Below are positions 1-11,501 of a DNA stretch of 64,000 nucleotides, piece after piece. Numbering within the stretch: the first letter of the stretch is position 1; the number at the start of each line of letters is the position of its first letter. Source of the DNA: Neoscytalidium dimidiatum (taxonomy: Eukaryota > Ascomycota > Dothideomycetes > Botryosphaeriales > Botryosphaeriaceae); contig CM074704.1 in assembly GCA_037367355.1 (NCBI GenBank), positions 1,984,001 through 2,048,000 on the forward strand, in the 5' to 3' direction. The notes under the pieces are model-generated. The model saw only the letters and a program-made list of their open reading frames with translations, did not search any database and was not told the DNA's origin. The translations under genes were made by a program, and so were the position numbers.

Positions 1-1
1 C

Positions 2-1839
2 GAACCTCTTGAGGAGGAGCCCGAGGAGGAGGAGCCCGACCTATCCATCCTCGACAACAAGGTCCTCAACAAGCAGGGCTTTGTCGTTGACGAGAACGGC
101 GTTCCTCTTGGCCGCCTGGTTGAGGGCAACGTCTCTGAACTGGCTGGCCGCCGCTGCGACGAGCTCGGTCAGATCCACAGCGACACCGGAAAGGTCGTCG
201 GCCGCTGCGAGCTGATCCCGGAGAACGAGCGCGTGGCCAAGCCCGAGGGTCCCTTCGCTGGCCTCGAGGGCCTGCGCGTCGTGGCCGACGGCAAGGTCGA
301 GGATGCTGATGGCAACGTGGTCGGCGAAATCGTCGAAGGCAACCCGAAGAAGCTGATCGGCCACGCCGTCGACGAAGACGGCGACATCATCGACAAGTAT
401 GGCAACGTCAAGGGCCACGCCGAGCCGTTGGAGGAGGAGGAGCAACAGCCCGAGGACCTGTCCGCACTGGCCGGCTGCACCGTCAACAAGGCCGGCAACG
501 TCGTCGACTCGGCCGGTGCCATCGTGGGTCGCGTTGCCGAGGGCGACCCCAAGCAGATGATCGGCCGCAAGGTCGACGGCCAGGGCCAGATCTGGGATAA
601 CTCGGGCAACGTCATCGGCCGTGCTGAGCTTGCCAAGGGCATCGACACCACCCCTGAGGGTCCCTTCTCCGGCTTCGAGAGCGCGACGGTCACCAAGGAC
701 GGCACTGTTGTTACTCCCGATGGTTCCATCATCGGCCGTATTATCGAGGGTGACGTTAAGAAGCTCGTCGGCCACAAGGTGGACGAGGAGGGCGAGATTG
801 TTGACAAGAACGGCAACACGATCGGCAAGGCGGAGCGCTGGGAGCCCGAGGAGAAGGAGCGCCGCGTCAACCCCATGTCAGGTCGCCGCGTCAACAAGGA
901 GGGTGAGGTGCGCGACGAGGACGGCAACGTCATGGGCCGCCTGACCGCCGGCGACCTGGGCCACTGCGTGGGCCTGGAGGTCGATGATAACGGCTACGTG
1001 GTTGATAATGATGGCAACAAGGTCGGCGAGGTCACGCTGCTGGAGAACATCGTCGAGGAGGAGGAAGAGGGCCCGACCGAGGAGGAGCTCGAGGAGATGC
1101 GCAAGCGCAAGGAGGACGCCGAGCTTGCGGATAAGATGGCGAACATCTGCCAGCAGACACTCGAGCGCGTGCAGCCCGTGTGCAAGCAGATTACTGAGGT
1201 AAGAATTTCCCGTACCCACTCGCCCATCAAGATCATGGCGTACTAATTCGTCAATAGTACATCGAAGCCGCCGACCGCACCCCTCGCGACGAGCTCGACG
1301 AGGAGGAGCTCGTCAACAACGTCAAGCCGCTCATCGAGGAGGCCGGCCGCATCCTGCAGGAGTGCAACGGCGCGCTCCGCGGCCTCGACCCGGACGGCCG
1401 CATCGCCGCGCAGGCCAAGGGCCGCGCCGGCACGCGCGAGGCCACGCCCGAGGAATACCGTCTGGCGGACTGCCTGAAGGAGCTGACGACGACGGTCGTC
1501 ACGACCATCGACAACGCGAAGAAGAAGATCGCCGACATGCCGCACGCCAAGAAGAAGCTGAACCCGCTGTGGGCCCTGCTGACCGAGCCGCTGTTCCAGA
1601 TCATCGCCGCCGTCGGCCTGCTGCTGAGCGGCGTGCTGGGCCTGGTCGGCCGCCTGCTGAACGGCCTGGGCCTCGGCGGCCTTGTGAACGGGCTGCTGGG
1701 CGGCTTGGGCATCGACAAGCTGTTGAGCGGTCTGGGTCTGGGGTCCATCTCGGAGGCCCTCGGCGGCAAGAAGGAGAAGAAGAAGGGCGACGGTGTCAAG
1801 GGCCTGCCGCTTGTGGGCGGCCTGTTCGGTGGGAAGTAA
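2..1839 (+). CDS. LEA-like repeat protein (DUF3659-type repeats), 3' part
   Basis: The gene is open from the left edge, so the true start lies outside the window. Exon 2..1198 and exon 1258..1839 flank a 59-nt intron with donor GTAAGA, branch TACTAAT and acceptor ATAG; together they give 592 residues here. The first ~360 residues are about five copies of a ~75-residue unit with a pattern like VDEDGDIIDKYGNVKGHAE (hydrophobic-Asp-x-x-Gly turns, then IGRxxEGD), joined by acidic linkers rich in Glu. This matches the DUF3659/LEA-like repeat proteins of filamentous fungi, often called LEA domain proteins. A helical segment of ~190 residues follows (the region usually called DUF6987 in this family), then a Gly/Leu-rich hydrophobic stretch and a Lys-rich, Gly-rich tail. 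A role in stress or spore desiccation protection is a family-level guess; nothing here proves it. Confidence 0.85.
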
Positions 1840-3607
1840 ACGAGTGCGAAAGTGAAAGTAAAGAAGGGGGAAATGTGGTAGTGGTGAGACTCTGCATGCT
1901 CCGGCGGCCGGCACCGGAGAGATGCGCCCGCCTGAGGCGCACTCGGGCTTCTGTGGGAGGAACGTCACGGGTGCGTGCTCCAGGGTGGGAGCGTCATCGG
2001 CCGATACTGGTTCGCCGGATGGGGATGTGGGGGTTTTTGTTCTTTTTGTCGCGCTTCCTTTTGGGCATCAAAAAATGCGTTATGAGGTTATGATTTTGTA
2101 CGAGCTGTTCTTTTCCATTTGTTGCTTCTCTTTCCTCTGCTTTCCTTTCTTATCCGGGCGGCTCTCTGATAAAGGCGCCGCTGCCTGCCTTTCAATAATT
2201 ATTCCATGGTACAAGTACGAGAATTTGGGATTTTTGTTCTAGGATCCAGCTGTTTTAGTATAGCATTGTTAGGTTTATAGGGAAATTTGTATAAGTTTTG
2301 AAATAGAAGCCATGGGCCCCAAGTATCGTGCTTTGAAGGGTTTGGCTGAACTCAACATGCTTAGCGCTGTGATCATATTGAATGGCGCCTTTGTAGGATA
2401 GATGATGTTCTCGCGCGAGGCGCGTTAAAAAGGGAAAAGTGCTCCCAAACTTGCCGACGAGAGGCCGAGGTTGGTGGAAGACTCAGAAGGCTGAGACTCC
2501 AAGGGGGATGTTCGGCGGGGATAAGGATCTTGCTGACGGTGCATGTGATAGATGCGGGTGAGTTTTCGCGCCTACGAAAAGGGACCCCGGCTTTCAAGGG
2601 TGCTCCTGCAGCAGGAGTAGGCGATGCGCTCGAGACGCGAACGACGGGGTGGTGTTCAGATTGAATAGGAAGAAATGGCATGGCCGGCGACGCTTCCCTA
2701 AAGTAGGGATTGCTTTGTTGCTATCTCTGAGAAGGCGTTTATCAGATTCGCATCCCTTGCCGACGGAATTCCCGCTCATGCTCAAGGCTTGTCGGCTTAG
2801 CACGGCTTTGTGGTGTGTGAGCTATGGTATTGGGCAGGGGTAGCTGCGAGGGTGGGTAGGGCGAAACGTGGCGCGCGAACGCCTGCAAGAAAGCAGTGGA
2901 TGAGATCCTCCACAAGTGCAGCTGTGTGGCCGCACTCCAGAGTTTTCCATTGGCACATGTGGCTCGAATGAATACTGGGGCTTAGCTGTGGTGTTCTCTC
3001 ATTGAGAAGGAGCTGTGGAGAGGTGTTAAGCAGGCGCAGGGTCGGGTGTGCGAGTCGCATCGTTTGGTCCAATGCACTTCTGCGAAAATCTCTTCTTGTG
3101 GTCGAGCCCAGCTTGTCCTGCATATATGTATGTGTTCAGCTACGCCACTGTCCATTCCCTGCTCAATAGAGTGCAGCACACGCTTAGCTTAATAACGTCT
3201 TCCAGCTGGGGAGGGCTCCAGCAAACCCCTTTCTTTTCTGAGAAGCCAACGGAACCGAGATCCAATAATCAAATGAATTCATACCCTTGAACCGTTGAAA
3301 TGAAAAGAAACTGGACTAGAAAAGGCACAGTTTGAGGGACATAGGACCACGGAAGGAAACCTGAGCCGCACGGACGAATGACGAAGATGCTTTGAATGAA
3401 TGACAGGTGCTCCGGTGACGACGAGGGCGCAGCATCGCCCCAAGGAGAGGAGCGTCTCGGCGAATGAAGAAGGCGAAGAGGTGAGCTGTCTGTCTCAACC
3501 TGCTGCATGAGCAAGGTTACCCACAGCCCTCCCACCATGGTTCAGGCTGCGGCGCTAACCGAGGAGTAGAAACAAGCCAACGGCGGACAGCAGGCCCTGT
3601 CTGAAAG
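1840..3607. other. Intergenic, no supported gene
   Basis: The first few hundred bases are the 3' untranslated region of the LEA-like gene, GT-rich and then T-rich. The rest holds only short overlapping open frames on both strands with no recognisable motif or coherent splice structure. I see nothing further to annotate. Confidence 0.5.
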
Positions 3608-4315
3608 CTAAAAGAGACGTCGAGGACGTCGCATGCCCTTTCCGTACACCTCTTTCACTTCTTCATATGCTTGGTGCCTGTCCAACCCGTGCTTCCGTTT
3701 GAGATGCTGCCTCAGGTAGTCCCTACGCACGAACCCGGACGGACAGCGACTACACGCGAATGGCTTCGGCGCGTACTCTCGGTCCCTGCAGGATTCTCTC
3801 CGGTGCCGCTTCAACCCTCCGGCGGTAGCGAACGAACGACCACAGCACCAATGCTCAGAATTAGCCTCGCCAGGACGCGTGGCCCTTTGAACTTCGGGGA
3901 CATGTATGGCATCGGCATGGTAGCCTGACCATCCCAGATCAGCTGGTATCCCCCAAGTCGGCTCAGCTGCGGAAGGTATGACTTGAGCAGGATGACCCGG
4001 CCCAACATGGACATGGCTCTGATGTTGATATAGTTCCAAAAGATTATCCATAGCCACAGCATTATCCGAGCTGCTGGTGTCCAACGCCGATGACCTCGAG
4101 GGGCCCGTAGACGGGGTATATGGACTGTTCTGCAGGCGTGGTGATGACCACTGATCGATGGAAGGGTTCAACAAGGTTGAATGCAGGTGCGTCCGGTTGC
4201 CGTAGCCGATGTCGGTCGGTAGGATGGCAGGCAGAGACCAGGGAGGATCGAGGGGGTTGGGGATAGCATGATTTGCTTCTTGTTCCCAATAAGGTTGGTC
4301 CGCCCGACGTGGCAT
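3608..4315 (-). CDS. C2H2 zinc-finger protein
   Basis: A 235-residue protein is read from ATG 4315 to TAG 3608. The C-terminal third holds two finger-like units. The first begins with a Cys-Cys pair (WCCGRSF) and ends RHRRESC, so it is a degenerate C2HC-like unit. The second is a clean C2H2 finger, CSRC...H-x4-H, with spacing C-x2-C-x12-H-x4-H. The N-terminal ~150 residues are Pro/Ser-rich and look disordered. The frame continues upstream to a GTG at 4423, but that GTGAGT reads as a splice donor and CTCTCTTAG ending at 4326 as an acceptor. I therefore place a 98-nt intron in the 5' leader and choose the ATG just after it. Probably a nuclear DNA-binding protein; target unknown. Confidence 0.65.
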   Translation of the reverse strand: MPRRADQPYWEQEANHAIPNPLDPPWSLPAILPTDIGYGNRTHLHSTLLNPSIDQWSSPRLQNSPYTPSTGPSRSSALDTSSSDNAVAMDNLLELYQHQSHVHVGPGHPAQVIPSAAEPTWGIPADLGWSGYHADAIHVPEVQRATRPGEANSEHWCCGRSFATAGGLKRHRRESCRDREYAPKPFACSRCPSGFVRRDYLRQHLKRKHGLDRHQAYEEVKEVYGKGMRRPRRLF

Positions 4316-4423
4316 GACGATTGATCTAAGAGAGAATGAGAAAGACAAGAGGGTTCCCCCTGCACCGTAAATTTGGATTAGCAATCGAGGAGGAAGCATC
4401 CCAATAGTCGAGGTAATACTCAC

Positions 4424-7334
4424 GATCTTTGTCTCCTCAGCTTAAACGAAACACCTTCGCCTAGTTTTATGGATGTCCGGTACGGACATGTGGATGACAA
4501 CGTCGGAGGTAGTTAATGCCCGCACGCAGGAAGAGCTTTGGATGAAAATGATGTTGCTATCCGCACAGAATAAGTTATACGGGTGGCGTACGCCGCAGAA
4601 GAAGGATTTCCTGGACAAGCAGTGAGATTAAAGATCGAAAACCTTTCCCAGCGGATGATGATAGCACTTGAATTAGCTATCATATCAAGAGAAGGTCTAT
4701 ATACTCACCCATCCTAAGCCTTTGGCTCTTGGCCGATACTCTGCTTGGCAACTCTGACGATGTTCGAGCCCCTTTGTGGCGGGTTTCCATGCCGGTATGG
4801 TTAGAGACATACAAGTACGATATCCCGTTGCGACAGTAACAACTTGTCGGATTTGCGGTATCCACACTCTCATCCCTTGACCAGACGAATCGGGACGAAG
4901 GCTTTACAACCAGGCATGAATAGAGATGCCTGCCTGATTGAACAGGGCTGGCACTCAACAGGCCACACGTCACGACCCCGGTTCTATCCCCGACTATCCT
5001 ACAAGCCATATGTGTATGAGGTTGAGTCCTAATGCAAAAGGGCGGCGGAGCGATGAAAATATTGGTCGATCAACGGTTTCGCTAGGAATCGGCAGGGGCG
5101 GGGATCGTAGCGCTCATATTACCGCACAGCTGTCTGTACTCCGCAGATTAGCGTGAAAGGACGACGATCACGGTCAGAGCAAGTAAAGAGAAAAGGGTTC
5201 GTGAATTCATTCGGAGACAAGTCTGAGAGTTATCAATGGAAAGACTCCCAGGCTGAAGGAGAAAGTCCGCACAGCGCGTGATGATACCTGGCCGGCTGAC
5301 CGAATATTCCGGGCTGCGACTGTGGCTGCAGGGCCGCATATGCTTGATGAGTACAGTGGGCCGGGAAATAGCGAATCTTCTAATGGCCTCTGATCTCAGT
5401 TCGCTGGAAGGAATTTTGGACTTGGCTGTCTCTTCTGGCAGTAACGCGACAATTGTGTACTATGCGCCCTGTCGCTTTCCATGTTATTGAGCCCAGCCGC
5501 TGATGGGTTACAGTATTTCTGTAGCATAGCGAGCTGATGCCGTCGTCGGCGTAGCAGAAATGTCACTGAAGAGAGATAGCCCGAAGAAACCGCATACAAC
5601 CATGTAACCACCTATTAATGCATGGGCGCTGGAAATTTGCAGGCGTAGATGGTTTGATCACTGCAGCTTTACGACATCAAGTGATCAACTGAAGGTGTTC
5701 ACACATGCTTTGATGCAAGGAGTTTACGAAGCCCGTCAGCCGTCAGCCTGCAGCGTGTCGTTGGCCAGCTCGGAGGGCTCTGGCCGGCGAGGCTCTCATG
5801 CTGTGCTTCCATGCATGGCATCACACAGTTTCTTCAGCGCTATTGGCCAGTCGAGTTTGATTGCAGCATCTCATGGTAGTGGACAGCAGTACTCTGCTGC
5901 AACCCTCCGTATGACTTTCTGACTCTGGACACCCTTGTCGCTCTCGCCCAAAACAGTGGGAACCAAGGCGTATATCTTCCGCAGTGGCAGTGTTTAGCGG
6001 TACAACGCGTGTTTGAAGGCTTTCCCGAACCCGCCTTAAAATCGACACCACTTCCGGTGTCTGCGCGGAAACGCACCATGTATGCGGTAAACATCCAGTG
6101 TATCTGGTAGTACTTGGAGGCCCGATCAGCCACGTAATAGCAATTTATACTTCGCTGGCCATGGGCTGCGACCCACCATGATGTCATCAGGCAACGAGGC
6201 TGCGCATAGCCCCGGCGCATGAGGAAACCCTCGCGTAAACCAGCGGCCTCGGCCACCGGAGGGTTCTCGCGGCTGACCCTTGGCATTCATCTCCCAGAAC
6301 AGTAGAGAGCCTACAGTAATCGGCAGCTTGTGCATGATCTCGATGACCATACCTTTGGGAATCGCTTAGGCCGGATGAGAAGACGGCCCTTTAGTGTTGG
6401 CTTATTGGAAAATTTGAGGAGAAGGTTCAATACTTTGGTGAAGCCTACATGTGAACCTCCTGTGGTAGTGCTAAAGCCTTATCCGAATCGAAAACCAAAA
6501 GGAAGTGTAGAAAATGTAAGATATTGCATGACTTTTTTGGGGGTGCGCTAGATCTACGAGCAAGCAAGGCAGAATCACGAGTTGGGCGTGTTGGTGGGGT
6601 ATGAGTTTTTTCCGATCGTGCATATGTACGTCGGTCGTTATCGGGACACATTGCAGGCAGGGCTGCAAGCAAGGCTGATTTTCAGCCCCACCTTGATAAG
6701 AGCTCGAAGGTTCATAAAGTCAAGCCTACCTGCTCTTTTGAAGCTATCATGAACTTGGTTTAAGTGTCAGCCTACGTAAAAGCCCGTGGACCTGGCGCTC
6801 AACATTTCGGTTCACGCAAAGAGTTCATACAACCCGCCTTTCAGTACATTCAGCAACATCGATGATTTGGAAACTCTAGTATAGCTTTACCACCAGCTGG
6901 ATAATGAGATCCTAGAATCCAGGAGAAGTGAAGAAAAGAAAAGCATATGCCCCAACAGCGAGTATCCAAAGCATGTGAGTAGCACTCTTCGACTTTTGAG
7001 CTCTCACGAGATCAGTAACTCACCATCCGAGGTTAAAAACGAGAGGAAAATACATTCATAGCGCTGTGCTCGCAAAGTAAAACAGTGAAAGGACTTGCGA
7101 AAGACTCCGCACGAGCCTCTACTTCGAAAGCATTTCTGGTATGCAGTGTTATGGCAGGTACGCTTAGCGCGGCGCTAGCGCCGCTGGGTAGTTTAGCTCC
7201 TTCGCTCTCTTCCAAACGAAGACAGACAACGAATACAGATGCATACGAGTTTTTGCTCCAACATGCAGCGCTAACCCTTTTCATAGTTGAATCAATATTG
7301 ACAAAGATAGGATGTATTCTTTTCAGTTCTTGCT
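4424..7334. other. Gene-poor intergenic stretch
   Basis: Apart from the presumed leader of the zinc-finger gene just right of 4423, only short unrelated frames are open here (the longest is ~148 codons near 5840-6286, minus, without a domain). Base composition is moderate with no RIP-like loss of CA/TG. I see no RNA gene or repeat. Confidence 0.5.
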
Positions 7335-7643
7335 TCAGACGCGCACTCTCTGAATCTCAAAGTCTCTTCTTCCCTCTTTGTTAATATCATGCTTATCTTT
7401 AAGATGACTCTGAACCCCATCCTTGCGTGTGAAACTCTTAGAACACTTCGGGCAAAGATATCTCTGGTCGTCAGAATGGGCAACCACAGTCTTGAGATGC
7501 CGGTCAAGAAATTCCTTCTTTGTAAACTTGCTCACACAAGTTTCGCAGAAATGCTCTTTCTTCTTGATGAGGGCGTCCGGGTCGTACAATGAGTTCTCAA
7601 AGTCGTAACCCTCGGGGTAGCGTTCCGCATGAGTGGCATCCAT
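7335..7643 (-). CDS. Small two-finger C2H2 protein
   Basis: An uninterrupted 102-codon frame runs from ATG 7643 to TGA 7335. It is almost entirely two classical C2H2 fingers: FCETC...H-x5-H followed by YLCPKC...H-x4-H, each with C-x2-C-x12-H spacing and the usual Phe and Leu core residues. The linker between them is long (QRY) and not the TGEKP type. A short acidic N-terminus (EGYDFENSLYDPD) and a basic tail flank the fingers. The protein is very small for a transcription factor. It may be the last exon of a longer gene, or a finger-only protein acting through a partner. The finger pattern is strong evidence that the frame is or recently was coding. Confidence 0.6.
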   Translation of the reverse strand: MDATHAERYPEGYDFENSLYDPDALIKKKEHFCETCVSKFTKKEFLDRHLKTVVAHSDDQRYLCPKCSKSFTRKDGVQSHLKDKHDINKEGRRDFEIQRVRV

Positions 7644-8391
7644 GACTTTGAGTGGTCTTTTTTGTAAAGAGTGTAGGAGATGGTGCTACGCTGATAGGTG
7701 TCAGGTTATATCGGGGCGTTGAGTCTTCAAAAAGACCAACCATCGATGGAAACGACCACGTACGATCCGACCTCCTACACACGTACTCAATCATTGGTTT
7801 GGAATCTTATCGCGGTATCACTCACCAGTTCACTAGGAAGCGAAAGGTACCGAATGCGGAGTAATAGACGCTCACTGGGGAATGCTCTTTCCTGGCAGAA
7901 AGGTCTCGAATATGTGGCATTGAGTTAATTGATGCTCTAAAACAGATGCTTCAGAAAGTGTTCGCACAATTATATGTCCATCCTGAGTATCCTTAGTATC
8001 CTTAGTAGTGGAAGGATATTTTTCGAACAACGAGGGTCGAGACCTCATCATGAGGCTTGTCAATTGTAGGATTGGACGGTTTACCCTCCTCCCGCATTCG
8101 GTACGACAGTGGCCTCAAACAGCTCACGGATCGATTTTTGCAATGGCCAATGGATACGGAACGAGTATCCGCTTTCGTTCTCTCCTGCAAAATGCCAAAC
8201 TAGCAGGGTTACGGAGGGTTGAGTTTACCATTTCCTCCCGCATATATCTGTTAGAAAAGGTCCAGAATGGGATCCTGCAATATGTGAAGATCATCCAGCG
8301 CTCTGGATGGAACGTATTCGGGTGATTCGCGCTCATTCACCATGTGCTGTTCTCTGATTAGCCAAATAAGTGTGACATCTAGCATTCAGAC
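7644..8391. other. Intergenic between small ORFs
   Basis: No supported gene. It contains a tandem TATCCTTAG duplication near 7987-8006 and two of the CTCCCGC heptamers described in the findings. Confidence 0.4.
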
Positions 8392-9009
8392 ATGCTCAAA
8401 AATTGGAGCTCTCCCGCAGCACACAGGAAAGATTCTGGTTTAGCGTCTCTCGGATACGCCGGCAGGTTTAGAGCAGGGGCACCATTGGAACGACTTAGGG
8501 AAGAAGCAGGAAAACAAGCTTCTCTCTCCTGTGACTATGAGATTTACGAGAATTTGATCACAAATGATGAGAAGAAGTTATTGATGGCAACAAGCTTGGT
8601 GCGGGGGTGCAAAGTTGAACAAGATTCAAGCTCCGACGAAGAAGGCTTCCATCCTCTCTTAAACCCCAAAAACTGTTGTCGAAGAGCAATCTCATCAACC
8701 GTGGCTGTGCACAGTAGTCCCACAATAACAAACGGATATGCCTTCAGCTTCGCCGGTCAGCATGGACAGGCAACTGCTCCACACGTGCCTTGCACACTAA
8801 TTCCATGTACAGTTAGACAATTACGAGAATTGGGCAAAGGTGGTATAAGAAAAGCATATTTCGGTACTCGCAGGCATTTTGCAATTTGGTTGCACATGTT
8901 TCACGACGTCAGACTTGCTTTATGGTCTGTGCAAGCATTCGGCATGCCACCCGAAAGAAAGTGCTCCGTATTAGTATATGATTTCTACGATCTCAAGTGG
9001 ATTGCTTGA
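8392..9009 (+). CDS. Orphan ORF, hypothetical protein (205 aa)
   Basis: A 205-codon open frame from ATG 8392 to TGA 9009. I do not recognise the product. It has no signal peptide, no membrane segment and no known motif. Composition is unremarkable, with an acidic patch DSSSDEEGF near residue 80 and an aromatic C-terminal stretch. Length is the main argument for it: a frame this long without stops at ~47% GC is unlikely, but not impossible, by chance. No introns or neighbours help, and expression data would be decisive. It could equally be a non-coding region that happens to be open. Confidence 0.3.
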   Translation: MLKNWSSPAAHRKDSGLASLGYAGRFRAGAPLERLREEAGKQASLSCDYEIYENLITNDEKKLLMATSLVRGCKVEQDSSSDEEGFHPLLNPKNCCRRAISSTVAVHSSPTITNGYAFSFAGQHGQATAPHVPCTLIPCTVRQLRELGKGGIRKAYFGTRRHFAIWLHMFHDVRLALWSVQAFGMPPERKCSVLVYDFYDLKWIA

Positions 9010-9445
9010 CGAGGAAAAAATGGCGCGGGTTAAATTCCGTGGACCAATTATTACCCTCAACGCGCAGTCCTCCCGCGTCTGTGTAACGTCAACTCTGTAG
9101 CCAGAACAATATGTATGTCAATTTCTCCCGCAGCTCTCATGCAGAGCTGGGGTTATCCTTGCTAGAACTCAGATGCAAGTACGAGTCTAACTGTGCATCA
9201 ATCCGCTTGCCGCAAGCCATGAGGATTCATCATTTTCAAGTGTTATCGATATCATTGGTTGTGATCACAAGGTAACAAATATCGGACGATTCCTGCAAAG
9301 TTTACTTTCAAAATTCCTGTAGATAGAAACAAAGACTGCTTTCTCGGATTGCGACGTACAGATTATATATACATACTCGGCGTACGACTATCAATCGCCA
9401 ACATTCTCGGACGGTTTGATAAGCACTTTATTTGCTTTGGCTTTA

Positions 9446-9897
9446 TTATCTGTGCCCCACATTTTCAGATCTCCGCATCGAGCTGAACCAACGTAAGCAA
9501 ATTGCTATCAGCTCCAAATTCCCTTCTACTCCGTACGTCCCTTCGGCAAAAAAGGGCAGTCTCGAGGCTGAGATCATCAATGATAGGAATGAAATGGATA
9601 ATCCGTGTAAAAGCCAGTCACTAAATACTGAAGCGGTAATAATATCAGGAACGATCCACAGTAGATTTTGCATTGCATAAGAGTCTGCTAGATGAAAAAA
9701 ACTCATGATTACTTACCATATGCCAGAATTTGTGCCCGTCTGTTGTTCCAGTCTTTTGATTGCGTTCTTCCTTGAAAGGTCTTGAAGAATTGTCCGAAAG
9801 TCTTCTGAGGCCTTGGGTACTGTTGTTCTTCATTTTTCGCAGACAAACCGTAGCTGTGTGAAGACCAATCTTTAGTCGAGTATCCTGAGGAGGACAT
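9446..9897 (-). CDS. Possible small spliced gene
   Basis: ATG 9897 sits in a good fungal start context (CCACAATG) and opens a 62-codon frame rich in Gln, Ser, Lys and aromatic residues. The frame runs into a consensus donor GTAAGT where it would otherwise stop. An acceptor TTCAG about 90 nt downstream joins in phase to a second open segment that ends near 9446 and has a hydrophobic stretch (SISFLSLMISASRL). The product is unknown. Support is only the start context, the donor and the in-phase acceptor, so this is a weak model. Confidence 0.25.
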
Positions 9898-11501
9898 TGT
9901 GGAAATTTAGTACTTGACATATGGACAGTTAGTTCATAGTGAACAAATTTGCCTCCAATTTTGTTTTCTATCATGAGATTCAAACGAACCTGCAGAGCGA
10001 ATGGGCGTAGATTAGACATGAACTTGCTCGGAAAATATGGACTAAGTGATTGGACGCTTTCTTTCTCAGGCTCCCCAGGAGCGACCCTTTTTAACATTGG
10101 AATGAGAAGTTACAGCCAGTTTTGCCTAACCTAAAAAGGAAATAATAATGGTCGATGCGTAGTCGTGCTCGTGTCGCCTATGTGGCAGGTGGTAATTCCG
10201 ACGGGGCGTATGGCGCAGGAGGATGGATGCGACTCACGAGGCACTACTTTTGTCAGCATCGTCAAAAAAACGCCGGTCTGTTCTGATTGATGGTGGGTCA
10301 ATCGAGAATCAGCCTTAGATGGAATCCTGCATCGGGCACTTGGGCTCGGAAATGCTTCATGTAGGCGTTTCACTTGGAAAGCAACTACGGTGATCGATCA
10401 TACTCGTATCGCAGATGCTTTTGACGATGAACTGTTCATGTCATGCTACCGCCCGATAATCGGCGCAGTTCTTGTGGGACGCTCACGTGAGTCAATAGGA
10501 TGCCGCACGATTTCAGCGTTGCAGTTATGCTTGCTAACAATTCAGACGGAGAAGGGGATGGCGGTTGGAGAAATGCGGGAGAATCGCACGGGAGAAGATT
10601 CGACGCCAACACGTGGGATAAATATGTAGGAGGAACCAGGGTTGATGTGGGAGCGCTGATGCAAGAGGTTAGCGGGGCACTCAAGGTGTCGCAATGTTTC
10701 ACCCTATGATGCATGGGATGTCACCCTTGTCACGTCACGCCTATTGGACAACATGAGGCAGGAAAATAGCTTGCTATCCTGCCACGCGAATGGTCAAGGG
10801 GCGGCGAGAACCTCAAAATTGTGAACCTTCCTGACTCTGAGCCTATGGAAAAGGTCGATTCCGTTGTTATCGGTGACGGTGTTGTATGGAGTCTAATCGG
10901 TATCCGTAGTGTTCAATAAGAGCGTTGCACGTGTATTCTCCGGACCAAAAACGGATGAATATGTAGGAGAAACTGTGTTGTACATTACACCTTCCCTGGG
11001 ACACGGCTTTGAAGTTTGACACCTTCCTGCTTGTAGGATAATGTGGTTGTATCGTGGAAACCATAGCGAGCAATGCCGGGCCAGACAATTTCGTGGGTTG
11101 ACCTCTTACCATGGCATTAGTCTGCCGTGATATCCTGATGACCTTATGATGTAAAAATTGGAGATATAAATATGTCTCGTATGATTAACTGCTCCGTAGC
11201 CTCGCTATATATGTTCAGCGGGGCTGCTGCCTGATATCGTGCAACTATACAGCATCACTCCCATGCAAAAATACAGTCTCAGAGTCATACTATTCGTTTT
11301 GCAAGAACTGAGCGTATATTATGTACCCCACGGGATACTCTCCGATTCACCAATACCAGGAAGATCAAGCAAGAAAAGAGGTGAGACACGCTGGCCTAGC
11401 CTTATCTTGCACCGTATCTTACCCTTCTCAAGGCTGTTCCGCTGCTTTCATCAACGGAAGACTACGGATTCCTAAGCGAGTCTGATGCGGGGGGAAAGGG
11501 T
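9898..11501. other. Intergenic upstream of the HET gene
   Basis: Only short unrelated open frames. TATATATG at ~11204-11211 lies about 290 bases before the HET gene start and could belong to its promoter, but I cannot show that. Confidence 0.4.

Noticed and set aside
5840..6286. 148-codon minus-strand frame
   Set aside because: No domain, no good start context, and overlapping frames of similar length on both strands suggest chance.
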